Counted from the first letter of the stretch, positions 36,938-46,136 are shown. The stretch: DNA of 64,000 nt from Companilactobacillus versmoldensis DSM 14857 = KCTC 3814 (GCF_001434295.1 NZ_AZFA01000001.1:186001-250000), one strand, 5' to 3'. The notes: generated by a model not told the origin, from the sequence alone. A program made the numbers and translations.

Positions 36938-39742
36938 GTGAAAAAATCCTACGCTGTTGTCGATCTGGAGACAACGAATGCCAATTGGCATGACAACGGG
37001 CGTATTATTCAATTTGGCTGTGTATTGATTGAAGATGGTGAGATCACCAAGATCTTCAATCAAAAAATCAATCCCAAAGTACCGATTCCTAGTCGGATTA
37101 CGGCACTGACTGGTTTGACCAATGATGATGTTAAGGATTCACCGACGTTTGAAGAACTCGCACCTGGGATCTTCAAGTTATTGAAAGACAAAATTTTTAT
37201 TGCTCATAATGTTAATTTTGACCTGCCATTTTTGAATCGAGAATTCAACCGGATCGGCATGAACGAATTGAATATCAAAGCCATCGATACGGTGGAATTG
37301 TCACAAATAATGTTTCCAACTGTAAGTAGTTATAAATTACAAGATTTAACTAGTTATTTAAGCATTGAACATGATAATCCACATAGTGCCGATAGCGATG
37401 CTTTGGTGACCGCAAAACTATTTTTGGTAATTGAAAGTCAAATTCGTGATCTATCGATGACGACTTTGAAACAGTTAGTCGATTTAGGTAAGGATACTAT
37501 TCGAGAAACTAATACTGTCTTTAAAAGTATTTATCAACAAAGAGAAAATTATCAAAAATTATTACCAGATTATTTGTATGAAAAAAATGGCTTAGTCCTT
37601 CGTAAGAAAGATTTTCACATTAGTGAACAAATCGATAAAAAGACTAAGTATCCAACTTCTGAAAAAGCCAAAAAGAGTTTATTGGCTGGTAAATTAGATT
37701 ATCGGAAAAATCAAGCTGATCTGATGGACCATATTTATCAGTCAGCCAATCATCGTCAAAAAGATAAAAAATGGAATCTGATCGAAGCGCCAACAGGTTC
37801 AGGAAAGACAATCGGCTATTTGTTGCCACTGTCTTATTTAGTCAACAGTCAACAAAAGTTGGTCATCGCGACTACCACGAAAGTTTTGCAGCAACAGATC
37901 GTTGATCAGGCCATCCCTTTGTTGAACCAAGTATCTCAGCATAATTATCATGCTGAGGTGGTTAAGAGTAGCTATAATTTTATCGATCTGGACCGTTTTT
38001 ATGAATCAATCGAAAATTATCAAGGACATCGTCATACAGCACTTTTGAAAATGAAGATACTTGTTTGGCTGACGATAACTACTACTGGTGATTTGAATGA
38101 GCTGCATCTGACTAACTACAATAATCCACTGTTCACGATTATCCGTCACCGTGGTGAGTTGAAAGAAAAAACTGTTTTCTCTGATGATGATTTTTGGCGT
38201 TATCAACAAAATCATTATCATGAATCTTTGATCTTGGTCACTAACCAGGCCTATTTAGCTCGGCATTTGGATAGTTCAATGTGGGGCGAGAATTCATATT
38301 TAGTTGTTGATGAGGCTAACCACTACGCTGATAATTTACGCGAAGTTGCCTCTCCGACAATTGATTTTTACAAGTTAAACGATTATGTGAAGAAATTAAG
38401 TGATATCCTGTATCAGAATCGTGTCACACTCCGGTATGCCTTTACTGAGGTGACGACTCAATTGTGGAATTATCAAGATCTGCAAGATATGGAAACTCAT
38501 TTTCAGGCCATCGATGAATTGATGGAACGCTTAGAATTCGACATTTTCGAAAACGATGTCCAAACACAGGTCGGTTTAAAAGATCGTAATCAATTCGTCA
38601 GTTTGTTGTTGAATCCACAAGAATTCAAAAAAGAAGATCATAATTTGGTCGATCTTTTGTCTGACCTGATCGTTGAATTGACAATGGTCGTTCATCGGAT
38701 CGATGTCTTATTTGACCAATATAATTTTCAGAAGAATTTTATTTCTGTCGAGTTATCAAAGATCATTTCAAACTTGATTCTTGAAAATAGTAAGATCCGC
38801 AAAGTTTTACAGGCTATGGATGAATTATTGCAGGTGATCCAGAAGAAAGATTCAGATTTTGGGATCCAGATCGACATGCGTGACTTCTATGAACCTAATA
38901 CTTTGAAGTTGAGCTGGCGTCAATTTGATATTCGCGATTTGATCAAAGAGACGACTGATGCCTTTAGTCAAATTTATGCCATGGGCGCAGCAATCACCAT
39001 CCAAAAGGATTTTTCACATTTTATTTTGGATCTGCAACTTGATGAAGAACAGATCAATGAGATGTTGATCCTGCCGGATGCTAATAATATTGCAAAAAAT
39101 AGTAAAATTTACTTGCCAGAAGATGTCCCTGATATCACTCGTCTGAATAATGAACAATATTATTCAATGGTCACCAAGCATATCGTTGATATTTTAGACG
39201 ACATGGACTACCAAACCATGATATTATTTAATTCGTTGACTACTTTAGAAGCCGTATATAATCAGCTGATGGAGACCGATGTCAAAGAAAAATGGGAAAT
39301 CCTTGCTCAAGGTGTCACTGGTACCAATGAGAAGATCAAGAAACGTTTTGCTATCGGCAATCGTTCTGTGCTTTTAGGTGCTAATTCCTTTTGGGAAGGG
39401 GTCGACTTTCCTAATAAGATGCTCGAGATTTTGATCGTGACACGGATACCATTTGAGTCTCCGGAAATGATCGATGTGAAAGTCCGTCAAGAAGCCATGG
39501 GTAAAGCTGGGTTCAACGTTTTCCAGGCTGATACTTTACCTAGAGCAATTTTGCAACTTCGTCAGGGATTGGGTCGCTTGGTCAGGAATTCTCAAGATCG
39601 TGGTGTGATAATTTTATTAGATGATCGCATCTTAACTAAAAATTACGGGAAAACCATTTTAAAATCTTTGCCAAATGGACTGCCAGTGGTACAAAATGAT
39701 ATGAAGTACATAAAAAAGGATATAAATAAGTTTTTGAAATAA
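36938..39742 (+). CDS. dinG: DnaQ-DinG fusion: 3'-5' exonuclease / DinG-like ATPase
   Basis: 934 residues. Residues 1-170 are a DEDDh exonuclease: VVDLETTNANW, then AHNVNFDLPFL, then HSADSDALVT. The rest is a DinG-type superfamily 2 ATPase with Walker A EAPTGSGKT (about 283-291), a DEAH-box position reading DEANH (458-462), GANSFWEGVDFP and QGLGRLVRN. There are no iron-sulfur cysteines between motifs I and II. The fused Staphylococcus homologue is reported to act as an exonuclease rather than a helicase, and the same may hold here. GTG start after GTGGTGA. Confidence 0.9.
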   Translation: MKKSYAVVDLETTNANWHDNGRIIQFGCVLIEDGEITKIFNQKINPKVPIPSRITALTGLTNDDVKDSPTFEELAPGIFKLLKDKIFIAHNVNFDLPFLNREFNRIGMNELNIKAIDTVELSQIMFPTVSSYKLQDLTSYLSIEHDNPHSADSDALVTAKLFLVIESQIRDLSMTTLKQLVDLGKDTIRETNTVFKSIYQQRENYQKLLPDYLYEKNGLVLRKKDFHISEQIDKKTKYPTSEKAKKSLLAGKLDYRKNQADLMDHIYQSANHRQKDKKWNLIEAPTGSGKTIGYLLPLSYLVNSQQKLVIATTTKVLQQQIVDQAIPLLNQVSQHNYHAEVVKSSYNFIDLDRFYESIENYQGHRHTALLKMKILVWLTITTTGDLNELHLTNYNNPLFTIIRHRGELKEKTVFSDDDFWRYQQNHYHESLILVTNQAYLARHLDSSMWGENSYLVVDEANHYADNLREVASPTIDFYKLNDYVKKLSDILYQNRVTLRYAFTEVTTQLWNYQDLQDMETHFQAIDELMERLEFDIFENDVQTQVGLKDRNQFVSLLLNPQEFKKEDHNLVDLLSDLIVELTMVVHRIDVLFDQYNFQKNFISVELSKIISNLILENSKIRKVLQAMDELLQVIQKKDSDFGIQIDMRDFYEPNTLKLSWRQFDIRDLIKETTDAFSQIYAMGAAITIQKDFSHFILDLQLDEEQINEMLILPDANNIAKNSKIYLPEDVPDITRLNNEQYYSMVTKHIVDILDDMDYQTMILFNSLTTLEAVYNQLMETDVKEKWEILAQGVTGTNEKIKKRFAIGNRSVLLGANSFWEGVDFPNKMLEILIVTRIPFESPEMIDVKVRQEAMGKAGFNVFQADTLPRAILQLRQGLGRLVRNSQDRGVIILLDDRILTKNYGKTILKSLPNGLPVVQNDMKYIKKDINKFLK

Positions 39743-39750
39743 ACAAAAGT

Positions 39751-39759
39751 TGCTATACT
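39751..39759 (+). promoter_or_regulatory. Extended -10 promoter ahead of the YpmB-like gene
   Basis: TGCTATACT, an extended -10 element, lies 32 bases before the ATG; no good -35 box. Confidence 0.4.
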
Positions 39760-39791
39760 ATGTTTGTTGATTAACCTAAAGGGAAGAATTT

Positions 39792-40271
39792 ATGAGTAGA
39801 AGTACAAAAATCTTATTAACAATTTCATTAATAGCGTTAGTAGTCGTTTCGGCATTGACTTATATCAATCTATCGTTTGCACCATATTCGAGTGCAAAAT
39901 CACAATCAAATTCGATTGCCAAGGATAATGCCGGTATCGTGGATCCTGATTATTTTGGTGATTACACGCGTGAAGATCGCTACTATTCAGTTGGTGGATT
40001 GACCTCGAAAAAGCAGTATCGTTATATCATTATTAATGCTAAATCGGGAAAGACTCAAACAGTCAACAAGGATAATGCTCCTTTACGTCAATCAGTCGTT
40101 GATGGTGTAGCTGAACGTTATAATCCAAAAAAGATCCTGCATATCAACTTGGGACTATATAAGAAAAAGCCTACTTGGGAAGTTGCCTTTAAGAATAAGA
40201 ATGGCACAATCGGGTACGACTTAGTCGATTTTAAGTCTGGTAAGAGCCGGCAATTGATAAATAATATTTAA
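39792..40271 (+). CDS. YpmB-like membrane-anchored protein (DUF5590)
   Basis: 159 residues with one N-terminal hydrophobic segment (about 6-25) that anchors an extracytoplasmic domain; the end reads YDLVDFKSGKSRQLINNI, in which a PepSY-like fold is likely. The assignment rests largely on conserved order: dinG-ypmB-(aspB-asnS)-dnaD-nth is typical in Firmicutes, and here aspB and asnS are missing between it and dnaD. Function unknown. ATG follows AAAGGGAAGAA. Confidence 0.75.
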   Translation: MSRSTKILLTISLIALVVVSALTYINLSFAPYSSAKSQSNSIAKDNAGIVDPDYFGDYTREDRYYSVGGLTSKKQYRYIIINAKSGKTQTVNKDNAPLRQSVVDGVAERYNPKKILHINLGLYKKKPTWEVAFKNKNGTIGYDLVDFKSGKSRQLINNI

Positions 40272-40301
40272 AGGTATCGGCAGTAATGTCATACCTTTTT
40301 T
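40271..40301 (+). terminator. Possible terminator between the YpmB-like gene and dnaD
   Basis: AAGGTAT (40271-40277) pairs with ATACCTT (40291-40297) around a 13-base loop and runs into T. It starts on the last base of the stop codon. Modest stability, so partial read-through into dnaD is likely. Confidence 0.5.
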
Positions 40302-40318
40302 CTTTGGAGTGTTATGAA

Positions 40319-40942
40319 ATGGAAGATGAAATTTTTAATCAATTTATCAACAGTGGTACAACGAGTGTCAGTAATTTGATTCTGAAAAACTTTCGGGAAT
40401 TAGGGATGACTGCCAATGAGCTTATGATTTTTTTGAATTTACAAATGTATGCTCAACAAGGCAATCAATTCCCAATGGTGACTGAGATCTCCAAGAATAC
40501 TGGCATAAAAGAAGCCAATATATTTAACAGTATCCAGAATATGATCAAGCTCGGAGTGATCGAGTTAAAAACGGTAGTAGAAAACCATCAACAACGTGAT
40601 ATTTACTCCTTGACGCCGGTTTATCATCGCTTGAATAAATTATTAGAGCAGCAGCAAAGTTCTGATGCTAAGGCTAAGTTACTATCCGATACGGAAGAAC
40701 TATTCAAAAAGATCGAAGTTGAATTTGGTCGTCCGATCTCACCGATCGAGCAGGAACAAGTTCATCAGTGGATCGATGATGATCATTACAGCATTAAATT
40801 GATTGAATTAGCCTTACGTGAGGCAGTCTTGAATCAAGCTTATTCATTGAAATACATGGATCGTATTTTGATCAGTTGGGAAAAGAGTAATATTAAGACT
40901 GTCGGACAATTAGAAGATCGTAGAAAGAAGTTGGAATATTAA
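40319..40942 (+). CDS. dnaD: DNA replication protein DnaD
   Basis: Primosome component that works with DnaA, DnaB and DnaI in loading the replicative helicase. The N-terminal winged-helix part is about residues 1-110 (LRELGMTANELMIFLNLQMYAQQ) and the C-terminal DnaD/DnaB_2 domain carries the IEVEFGRPISPIEQEQVHQW and YIK-like segment KYMDRILISW. The frame is open from 40286, but TTGGAG (40304-40309) places the start at ATG 40319 (207 residues). TAATG couples it to nth. Confidence 0.9.
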   Translation: MEDEIFNQFINSGTTSVSNLILKNFRELGMTANELMIFLNLQMYAQQGNQFPMVTEISKNTGIKEANIFNSIQNMIKLGVIELKTVVENHQQRDIYSLTPVYHRLNKLLEQQQSSDAKAKLLSDTEELFKKIEVEFGRPISPIEQEQVHQWIDDDHYSIKLIELALREAVLNQAYSLKYMDRILISWEKSNIKTVGQLEDRRKKLEY

Positions 40943-41595
40943 TGTTAAAAGATGACCAGATAGTTTGGGCGATTCATCAAATGGAAGCTGATATTGGCCC
41001 GGTTGAACCATCACTTGATTCAAGGACGCCATTTCAATATTTAGTTTCAGTGATATTGAGCGCGCAAGCAACTGACGTTTCCGTTAATAAGGTGACACCA
41101 ATACTTTTTGCTAAATATCCTGATCCTAAAGACTTGATGAATGCAAATTTGTCTGACGTGGAAGAGATGATCAAAAGTGTCGGCTTATTTCACAACAAGG
41201 CTAAAAATATCATCAAGACGGCTGGACTTATCCATACGCAATATAATGATGTTGTGCCTGAAATTAGGTCTGAGATAATGAAATTACCAGGGGCGGGCAG
41301 AAAAACGGCTAATGTGGTCTTAAGTGACGTTTTTCATCAGGCAACTTTTGCAGTCGATACTCATGTATCAGCTATTTCCAAACGTCTGCATTTTGTCGAT
41401 CAAAAAGCGACTCCAGTTCAAGTGGAGAAAAAAATCGTTTCAGCTTTGCCAGCCGAGGAATTGCATCAAGCTCATCATACGATGATTGAATATGGTCGAA
41501 AATATTCGATGAAGTTACCAGTTGAAGAAGAAACCAATAAATTGATCATTGCTTGTGATGAAATGAATCAAACTAATGAAATCGAAGCAAATTGA
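40942..41595 (+). CDS. nth: Endonuclease III without iron-sulfur ligands
   Basis: Bifunctional DNA glycosylase/AP lyase for oxidised pyrimidines. The helix-hairpin-helix LPGAGRKTANVV with catalytic K121 and the Asp in AVDTHV (D139) are present, so chemistry should be intact. The C-terminal C-x6-C-x2-C-x5-C loop that binds 4Fe-4S in most homologues is absent: residues 185-206 contain one cysteine (C205), with KYSMKLPVEEE where the first ligands should be. It has 217 residues. Coupled to dnaD by TAATG; a terminator follows. Confidence 0.9.
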   Translation: MLKDDQIVWAIHQMEADIGPVEPSLDSRTPFQYLVSVILSAQATDVSVNKVTPILFAKYPDPKDLMNANLSDVEEMIKSVGLFHNKAKNIIKTAGLIHTQYNDVVPEIRSEIMKLPGAGRKTANVVLSDVFHQATFAVDTHVSAISKRLHFVDQKATPVQVEKKIVSALPAEELHQAHHTMIEYGRKYSMKLPVEEETNKLIIACDEMNQTNEIEAN

Positions 41596-41606
41596 TTTTG
41601 ATAAAC

Positions 41607-41655
41607 AAAAAGGACTTTAACATCCCTGAAAAAGGGAAGTTAAAGTCCTTTTATT
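41607..41655. terminator. Bidirectional terminator between nth and pbp1A
   Basis: AAAAGGACTTTAAC..CCC pairs with GGG..GTTAAAGTCCTTTT (about 17 bp, small internal loop, 7-base loop), with T runs on both strands. Confidence 0.9.
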
Positions 41656-41659
41656 TTGC

Positions 41660-44137
41660 TTATTCAGCTTCACTGCCACTTTGAGTATTGCCACCCTGAG
41701 TGTTTCCACCTTGAGTAGTGCCACCGCCAGTGTTGTTATCGGTCGTACCGCCACCAGTGTTGCCGGTATTTCCAGTATTGTTATTGTTGTTAGAACCAAC
41801 AGTTGTGTTACCACCAGTATTAGTATCTCCACCACCAGTAGTTGGTGGGTTAGTGGTAGTAGTGTTTCCACCGGTATTGTTATTGGTATTGTTATTATTG
41901 CCATCTGTGACAGTTTGATCATTGTCACCATTGGTTGTCGTACCATCACCAGTATCAGTGTCACCATTTTGTTCATTAGTATTATTGTTATCGTTAGTTT
42001 CATCATCATCAGAACTCTGACGACGGTTAGGGATTACTTCTTCAGAACTTGAACCCGTTGAACTGCTTGAACTAGATGAACTCGAGTAATTCTTATAAGG
42101 ATTATTCGGTGCATGTCCACGGACAAATAATTCAGTAGTGTATGAACTGCTTGAAGATCTTGGTGAAGCAACGACAGGTGTTGTCGATCCACCAGTTTTG
42201 ATCTTCAATTTAACGACTGAACTTGGTTTCTTCCAGTCTGAGTTGGTAGATTTCTTAGCGAGATATTGCATTTCAGCCTTGTAGATCTTACCAGCGACAC
42301 TTTGATAAGTGGCTGACACACCATGTGAATTCTGCGAGTCATAACCCGTCCAAACGCTCATTGAATAGTTCTTGGTGTAGCCATTGTACCAAGCATCTTT
42401 AGCCGTGTTCTCTAAATTGGAGTTACTACTTAAAGCATCGTCAGAATAGTTGGTCGTACCAGTTTTCCCAGCTTGATGAAGACCAGAAATAGCTGCATAT
42501 TGAGCAAATCCCTCACTCGTTGGCACCCCTTTGAGCACATCAGTCATCATATAAGCAGTTGAAGCTTTCATAGCCTTCTTCGGCTCAGAATGATATGAGT
42601 GGGTGATACCATCAGCAGTTTCGATTTTCGATACATAGGTTGGTTTGTAGTAGTCTCCACCGTTAGCAAAGGTCGCATAAGCTGCAGCACCTTGTAAACT
42701 GGATACGTCACTACCAATACCAGCTGAAGTACCTTGATTATCTGGAATGGTGATACCTAATTTCTTAGCAAATTTCTTAGCTTTAGAGAAGCCAACTGTT
42801 GACAAGGTCTTGATAGCTGGAACATTCCGTGAAGTTACCAAAGCCTCACGAAGACTCATTTGTCCCTTATAGGTTTGATCCCAATCTTTTAGGACAATAT
42901 CAGTTCCAGGATAGACATATTTGGTGTCATACAATTGATGGTAAGTCGACCAATCCAAATATTCAAACGCGGGTCCGTAATCAAGGATCGGTTTCATAGT
43001 TGAACCATTGCTCCGTGAGGTCTGAACCGCACGATTAAGTCCAAATTGGATATTTGATAATTTGCGACCACCGATCATGGCCACGACTTTACCATTATTT
43101 GGATTAACTATCGTCGCTCCGACTTGCATCTTCGAATCGGGAAACTGGACGTAATTAGATGAATTAACAATATTATAGAGACGTTTTTGAGCATCGTAAT
43201 CCATATTAACTGTGATCTTAAGATTATCACGATAAGGATCAAAACCTTTAGCTTTGACTTCTGAAATAGCTTCCTTAATGTATGGATCCGTGACCATTTT
43301 GTCAGTATCATTACCAGTGGTATTTTCCTTAAAAGGCTGTAATCCTGAATCGATTGGTGTATTGATAGCCTTCTCGGCTTGAGACTTAGTTATTTTTTCA
43401 TTGTCGAGCATAGCTCTGATAACCAGATCACGACGCTGCTTAGCTTGTTCAGGATGTTTATAAGGATCATAATTGCTTGGTGCATTAGGTAGACCGGCTA
43501 GCATGGCCATTTGTGGTAGAGTGAGGTCTTTAAGCGATTTACCGTAATAATAGCGGGCACCAGTTTCGATACCATAAGCACCATTATTCATATAAACTTT
43601 ATTAACGTAAAATTCCAGAATTTGTTGTTTCGAATAATCATGACTGACTTTTACAGCTAACCAAGCTTCTTGCATTTTGCGTTTAAAAGTTTGATCTTTA
43701 GCATCAGTCGAGAAGGCAGTAAGTTTGATCAATTGTTGAGTCAAAGTACTACCGCCTTGTAAAGTCCCTTTAGTAGCATTATTAAAAGCTGACTTGACGA
43801 TCCGGACAGGATCGATACCAAAGGTCTCATTATAGAAGTTTTTATCTTCGATCGAGATCACAGCATCTTGCATTTGTTGAGGGACTTTATCGATAGTGAC
43901 ATAATTTCGCTTATTTGACCCCAAGGAACCAATTTGGTTACCCTTAGAATCAACGATGGTCGATGAACCACCGCTTTGGAGAGTCTCTTGACTGATTGCT
44001 GGAGCGGACATGGCGTAATAGGCAAAAACACCAATAAAAGCAATCACCACAGCACCAATCAAAATACCTAACCATTTAAAAATGTTTTTCCAAGGTGAAT
44101 AAGGAGCATGGTTATTATTATTTGATTGATTATTCAT
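41660..44137 (-). CDS. pbp1A: Bifunctional penicillin-binding protein 1A
   Basis: Class A PBP of 825 residues that polymerises and cross-links peptidoglycan. One membrane segment (about 18-42) is followed by a GT51 domain with EDKNFYNETFGID and GGSTLTQQLIKL. The transpeptidase domain has SNGSTMKP (SxxK), then SRN, then KTGTTNY. The last 140 residues or so are a low-complexity tail rich in Ser, then Asn, Thr and Gly. ATG follows AAAGGAGC and overlaps the recU stop by one base, the conserved recU-pbp pairing. Confidence 0.94.
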   Translation of the reverse strand: MNNQSNNNNHAPYSPWKNIFKWLGILIGAVVIAFIGVFAYYAMSAPAISQETLQSGGSSTIVDSKGNQIGSLGSNKRNYVTIDKVPQQMQDAVISIEDKNFYNETFGIDPVRIVKSAFNNATKGTLQGGSTLTQQLIKLTAFSTDAKDQTFKRKMQEAWLAVKVSHDYSKQQILEFYVNKVYMNNGAYGIETGARYYYGKSLKDLTLPQMAMLAGLPNAPSNYDPYKHPEQAKQRRDLVIRAMLDNEKITKSQAEKAINTPIDSGLQPFKENTTGNDTDKMVTDPYIKEAISEVKAKGFDPYRDNLKITVNMDYDAQKRLYNIVNSSNYVQFPDSKMQVGATIVNPNNGKVVAMIGGRKLSNIQFGLNRAVQTSRSNGSTMKPILDYGPAFEYLDWSTYHQLYDTKYVYPGTDIVLKDWDQTYKGQMSLREALVTSRNVPAIKTLSTVGFSKAKKFAKKLGITIPDNQGTSAGIGSDVSSLQGAAAYATFANGGDYYKPTYVSKIETADGITHSYHSEPKKAMKASTAYMMTDVLKGVPTSEGFAQYAAISGLHQAGKTGTTNYSDDALSSNSNLENTAKDAWYNGYTKNYSMSVWTGYDSQNSHGVSATYQSVAGKIYKAEMQYLAKKSTNSDWKKPSSVVKLKIKTGGSTTPVVASPRSSSSSYTTELFVRGHAPNNPYKNYSSSSSSSSSTGSSSEEVIPNRRQSSDDDETNDNNNTNEQNGDTDTGDGTTTNGDNDQTVTDGNNNNTNNNTGGNTTTTNPPTTGGGDTNTGGNTTVGSNNNNNTGNTGNTGGGTTDNNTGGGTTQGGNTQGGNTQSGSEAE

Positions 44138-44760
44138 TATTGCTCCTTTCTTTGCTTAATGAATTTATTAATAACTTCAATATATGGCAAAGTCGGGTTA
44201 TAGTTTGCCATAATTTCATAAGAATCGTTTTCAATATCTGAAAGCTGAATCGACTTTGGCCCATCATTTTTCTGATTTTCCCAGTAGAAGAAAAGTTTCT
44301 TGGCTGGCATGATAAAATATCTATTAAGGGTCACATACTTAATAATTACGAAACAGATACCGTTTTGTTTTTCGCAAGCCCGGAGATGGTCAATCTGATG
44401 TTGATGGAAGTTTTTCAATGGGAAAGTGTTTTTATTGGTCGTTTCTTTGGCCTCAAAGTCCACATAATAGCCTTGATAAACTCCATTGTAATCAGTCGTT
44501 GAAGCTTGACGGAAATAAGCTTCCTTTATAACAGCTCGACTTCTTTTGGGATAATCAACTTTAACGATTTGAACCGGCGTTGGTTTTTTGTATATTACAG
44601 CAATCTCATGAGCGCGATAGTACTTGTTACTTTCGTTGATTTCATCTTCCAGTCGCATACCACGATCACCGAAGATCACTTTTTTTGCTCCCGTGGCAGT
44701 ACGATTAGCTGGATTTGTATTTTGATGAAATTGGCGCCCGTCAGGGTAATTAAATTTCAA
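44137..44760 (-). CDS. recU: Holliday junction resolvase RecU
   Basis: Structure-specific nuclease resolving recombination intermediates and aiding chromosome segregation. Family signatures are FNYPDGRQFHQ, the metal site in YNGVYQGYYVDFEAKETTNK, and FPLKNFHQHQIDHL. An open frame reaches 44796, but AGGAG sits 8 bases before TTG 44760, giving 207 residues with the expected MKFNYPDG start. It is the first gene of recU-pbp1A and divergent from the YpsA-like gene. Confidence 0.94.
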   Translation of the reverse strand: MKFNYPDGRQFHQNTNPANRTATGAKKVIFGDRGMRLEDEINESNKYYRAHEIAVIYKKPTPVQIVKVDYPKRSRAVIKEAYFRQASTTDYNGVYQGYYVDFEAKETTNKNTFPLKNFHQHQIDHLRACEKQNGICFVIIKYVTLNRYFIMPAKKLFFYWENQKNDGPKSIQLSDIENDSYEIMANYNPTLPYIEVINKFIKQRKEQ

Positions 44761-44826
44761 TATATCAACTCCTACTTTCAGAATTATACCATGCAATTAA
44801 AATTTTAAATTATTGGAGGGATCTGG

Positions 44827-45378
44827 ATGATCAAGAATTTGTGGATAACAGGCTATAGATCCTACGAATTAGGGATTTTTAAACCAGACGATCCAAAAAA
44901 GAAAGTTATCGAAAAATATTTAACTGAACGCATGATAAACTATGCTGAGGATGGTACTGAGTGGATCTTAACTGGTGCTCAGATGGGGACCGAACAATAT
45001 GTTGGCCCAGCTGTTCAGCAAGTTAAAGATAAAGGATATAATATCAAACATGCAGTGATGATGCCATTTGCAAATTTTGGTCAACAGTGGAATGAAAACA
45101 ATCAGTCATTACTAAATATTTTTTTAAGAAATGCTGACTATGTCAATAAAATCACTAAATTGGGGTATCATTCAGGTATACAACTTAGGACTTGGCAAAA
45201 CTTTATGCTTCAACATACCGATGGGGCTTTGATTTTTTACGATCCAGAAAGTGGTGGAAAGCCAAAGTATGATTATTCAGCAATTAAGAATTATCAAGAC
45301 CGAGGGTACAATTATTCTCTTGAATTAGTTGATTTTGATGCAATGCAAGACTTTGCGAATAGCTTGTCGGAAGATTAA
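44827..45378 (+). CDS. YpsA-like SLOG-family protein (DUF1273)
   Basis: 183 residues with the Rossmann-like SLOG fold: ITGYRSYELGIF at the start, WILTGAQMGTEQYVGPA, and a late ALIFYDPESGGKPKY. Bacillus and Staphylococcus YpsA influence cell division, and the gene is regularly next to gpsB, as here. Ligand unknown. ATG follows TTGGAGGGATC. It is 38 bases ahead of gpsB and probably co-transcribed. Confidence 0.88.
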   Translation: MIKNLWITGYRSYELGIFKPDDPKKKVIEKYLTERMINYAEDGTEWILTGAQMGTEQYVGPAVQQVKDKGYNIKHAVMMPFANFGQQWNENNQSLLNIFLRNADYVNKITKLGYHSGIQLRTWQNFMLQHTDGALIFYDPESGGKPKYDYSAIKNYQDRGYNYSLELVDFDAMQDFANSLSED

Positions 45379-45416
45379 GTAAAAATATATTATTAAACAT
45401 AATTGGGGTGCAGACA

Positions 45417-46136
45417 ATGAATAATATGAATCAAATGAATGGTAATGGTTTCGATCAACAACCGAACAACGATAATAAATTCTTTTTAAATTTTCAACCA
45501 AATGATATTCTCCAAAAAGAATTCAAGACTAAGATGCGTGGATATGACCAAACGGAAGTCGATCAATTCTTAGATGGTATCATTAAAGACTATGAGTCAT
45601 ACTCAAACGAATTGAATCGCTTAAAGGCAGAAAATGATCGTCTTCAATCACAACTTAGCTCAATGTCACAAAATGGCAATACACAAAGCAGTCGTCAAAC
45701 AACAGCTCCTCGTCAAAGAGCCAACCGGACGATCCCTGTTCAACCAAAGAGCAATGTCATGCCAGGGATGAATAGTCAAAACAATCAAAAACCTGACGCT
45801 TCTACTTATTATGATATTTTAAGACGTGTGTCAAATCTTGAAAAGCATGTTTTCGGTCATGATTTTTCTAATGGTATGCCTAATCAAGATGCTAACAATG
45901 CCAAAGGCGATAATAATATCAAACAATTTGCTTCAGCAGCTGTTCCGAATAATGGAGCTAACCACAATAATCCTTTTGAAAGTGGACACAATGAGATCAA
46001 TACTGATCCAATGTCGAATACAAATAATAACAACAATAACGGCAATTTAAACCCAAATCATTTTGATGCAACACGTCAAAATATGAACGGATTTAACTCA
46101 AATGTAAATAATAATGGAAATATGAGTCAATTTTAG
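45417..46136 (+). CDS. gpsB: Cell division protein GpsB, with long Asn-rich tail
   Basis: DivIVA-like adaptor that coordinates septal and peripheral wall synthesis and binds class A PBPs. The N-terminal domain is clear: KTKMRGYDQTEVDQFLDGIIKDYESY (about 43-68 by pattern), then a coiled coil NELNRLKAENDRLQSQL. A second short helical motif, YYDILRRVSNLEKHVFG, follows. The protein is 239 residues, about twice the usual 100-115, because of Asn/Gln-rich linkers and tail. ATG 45417 is preferred over in-frame GTG 45408, which lies in the ribosome binding site TTGGGGTG. The rnpB promoter starts at its stop codon. Confidence 0.9.
   Translation: MNNMNQMNGNGFDQQPNNDNKFFLNFQPNDILQKEFKTKMRGYDQTEVDQFLDGIIKDYESYSNELNRLKAENDRLQSQLSSMSQNGNTQSSRQTTAPRQRANRTIPVQPKSNVMPGMNSQNNQKPDASTYYDILRRVSNLEKHVFGHDFSNGMPNQDANNAKGDNNIKQFASAAVPNNGANHNNPFESGHNEINTDPMSNTNNNNNNGNLNPNHFDATRQNMNGFNSNVNNNGNMSQF

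Noticed and set aside
41681-42052. Long open frame on the + strand opposite the PBP1A tail
   Set aside because: Val/Thr/Ser-only composition mirrors the repeat tract of the real gene; no ribosome binding site.
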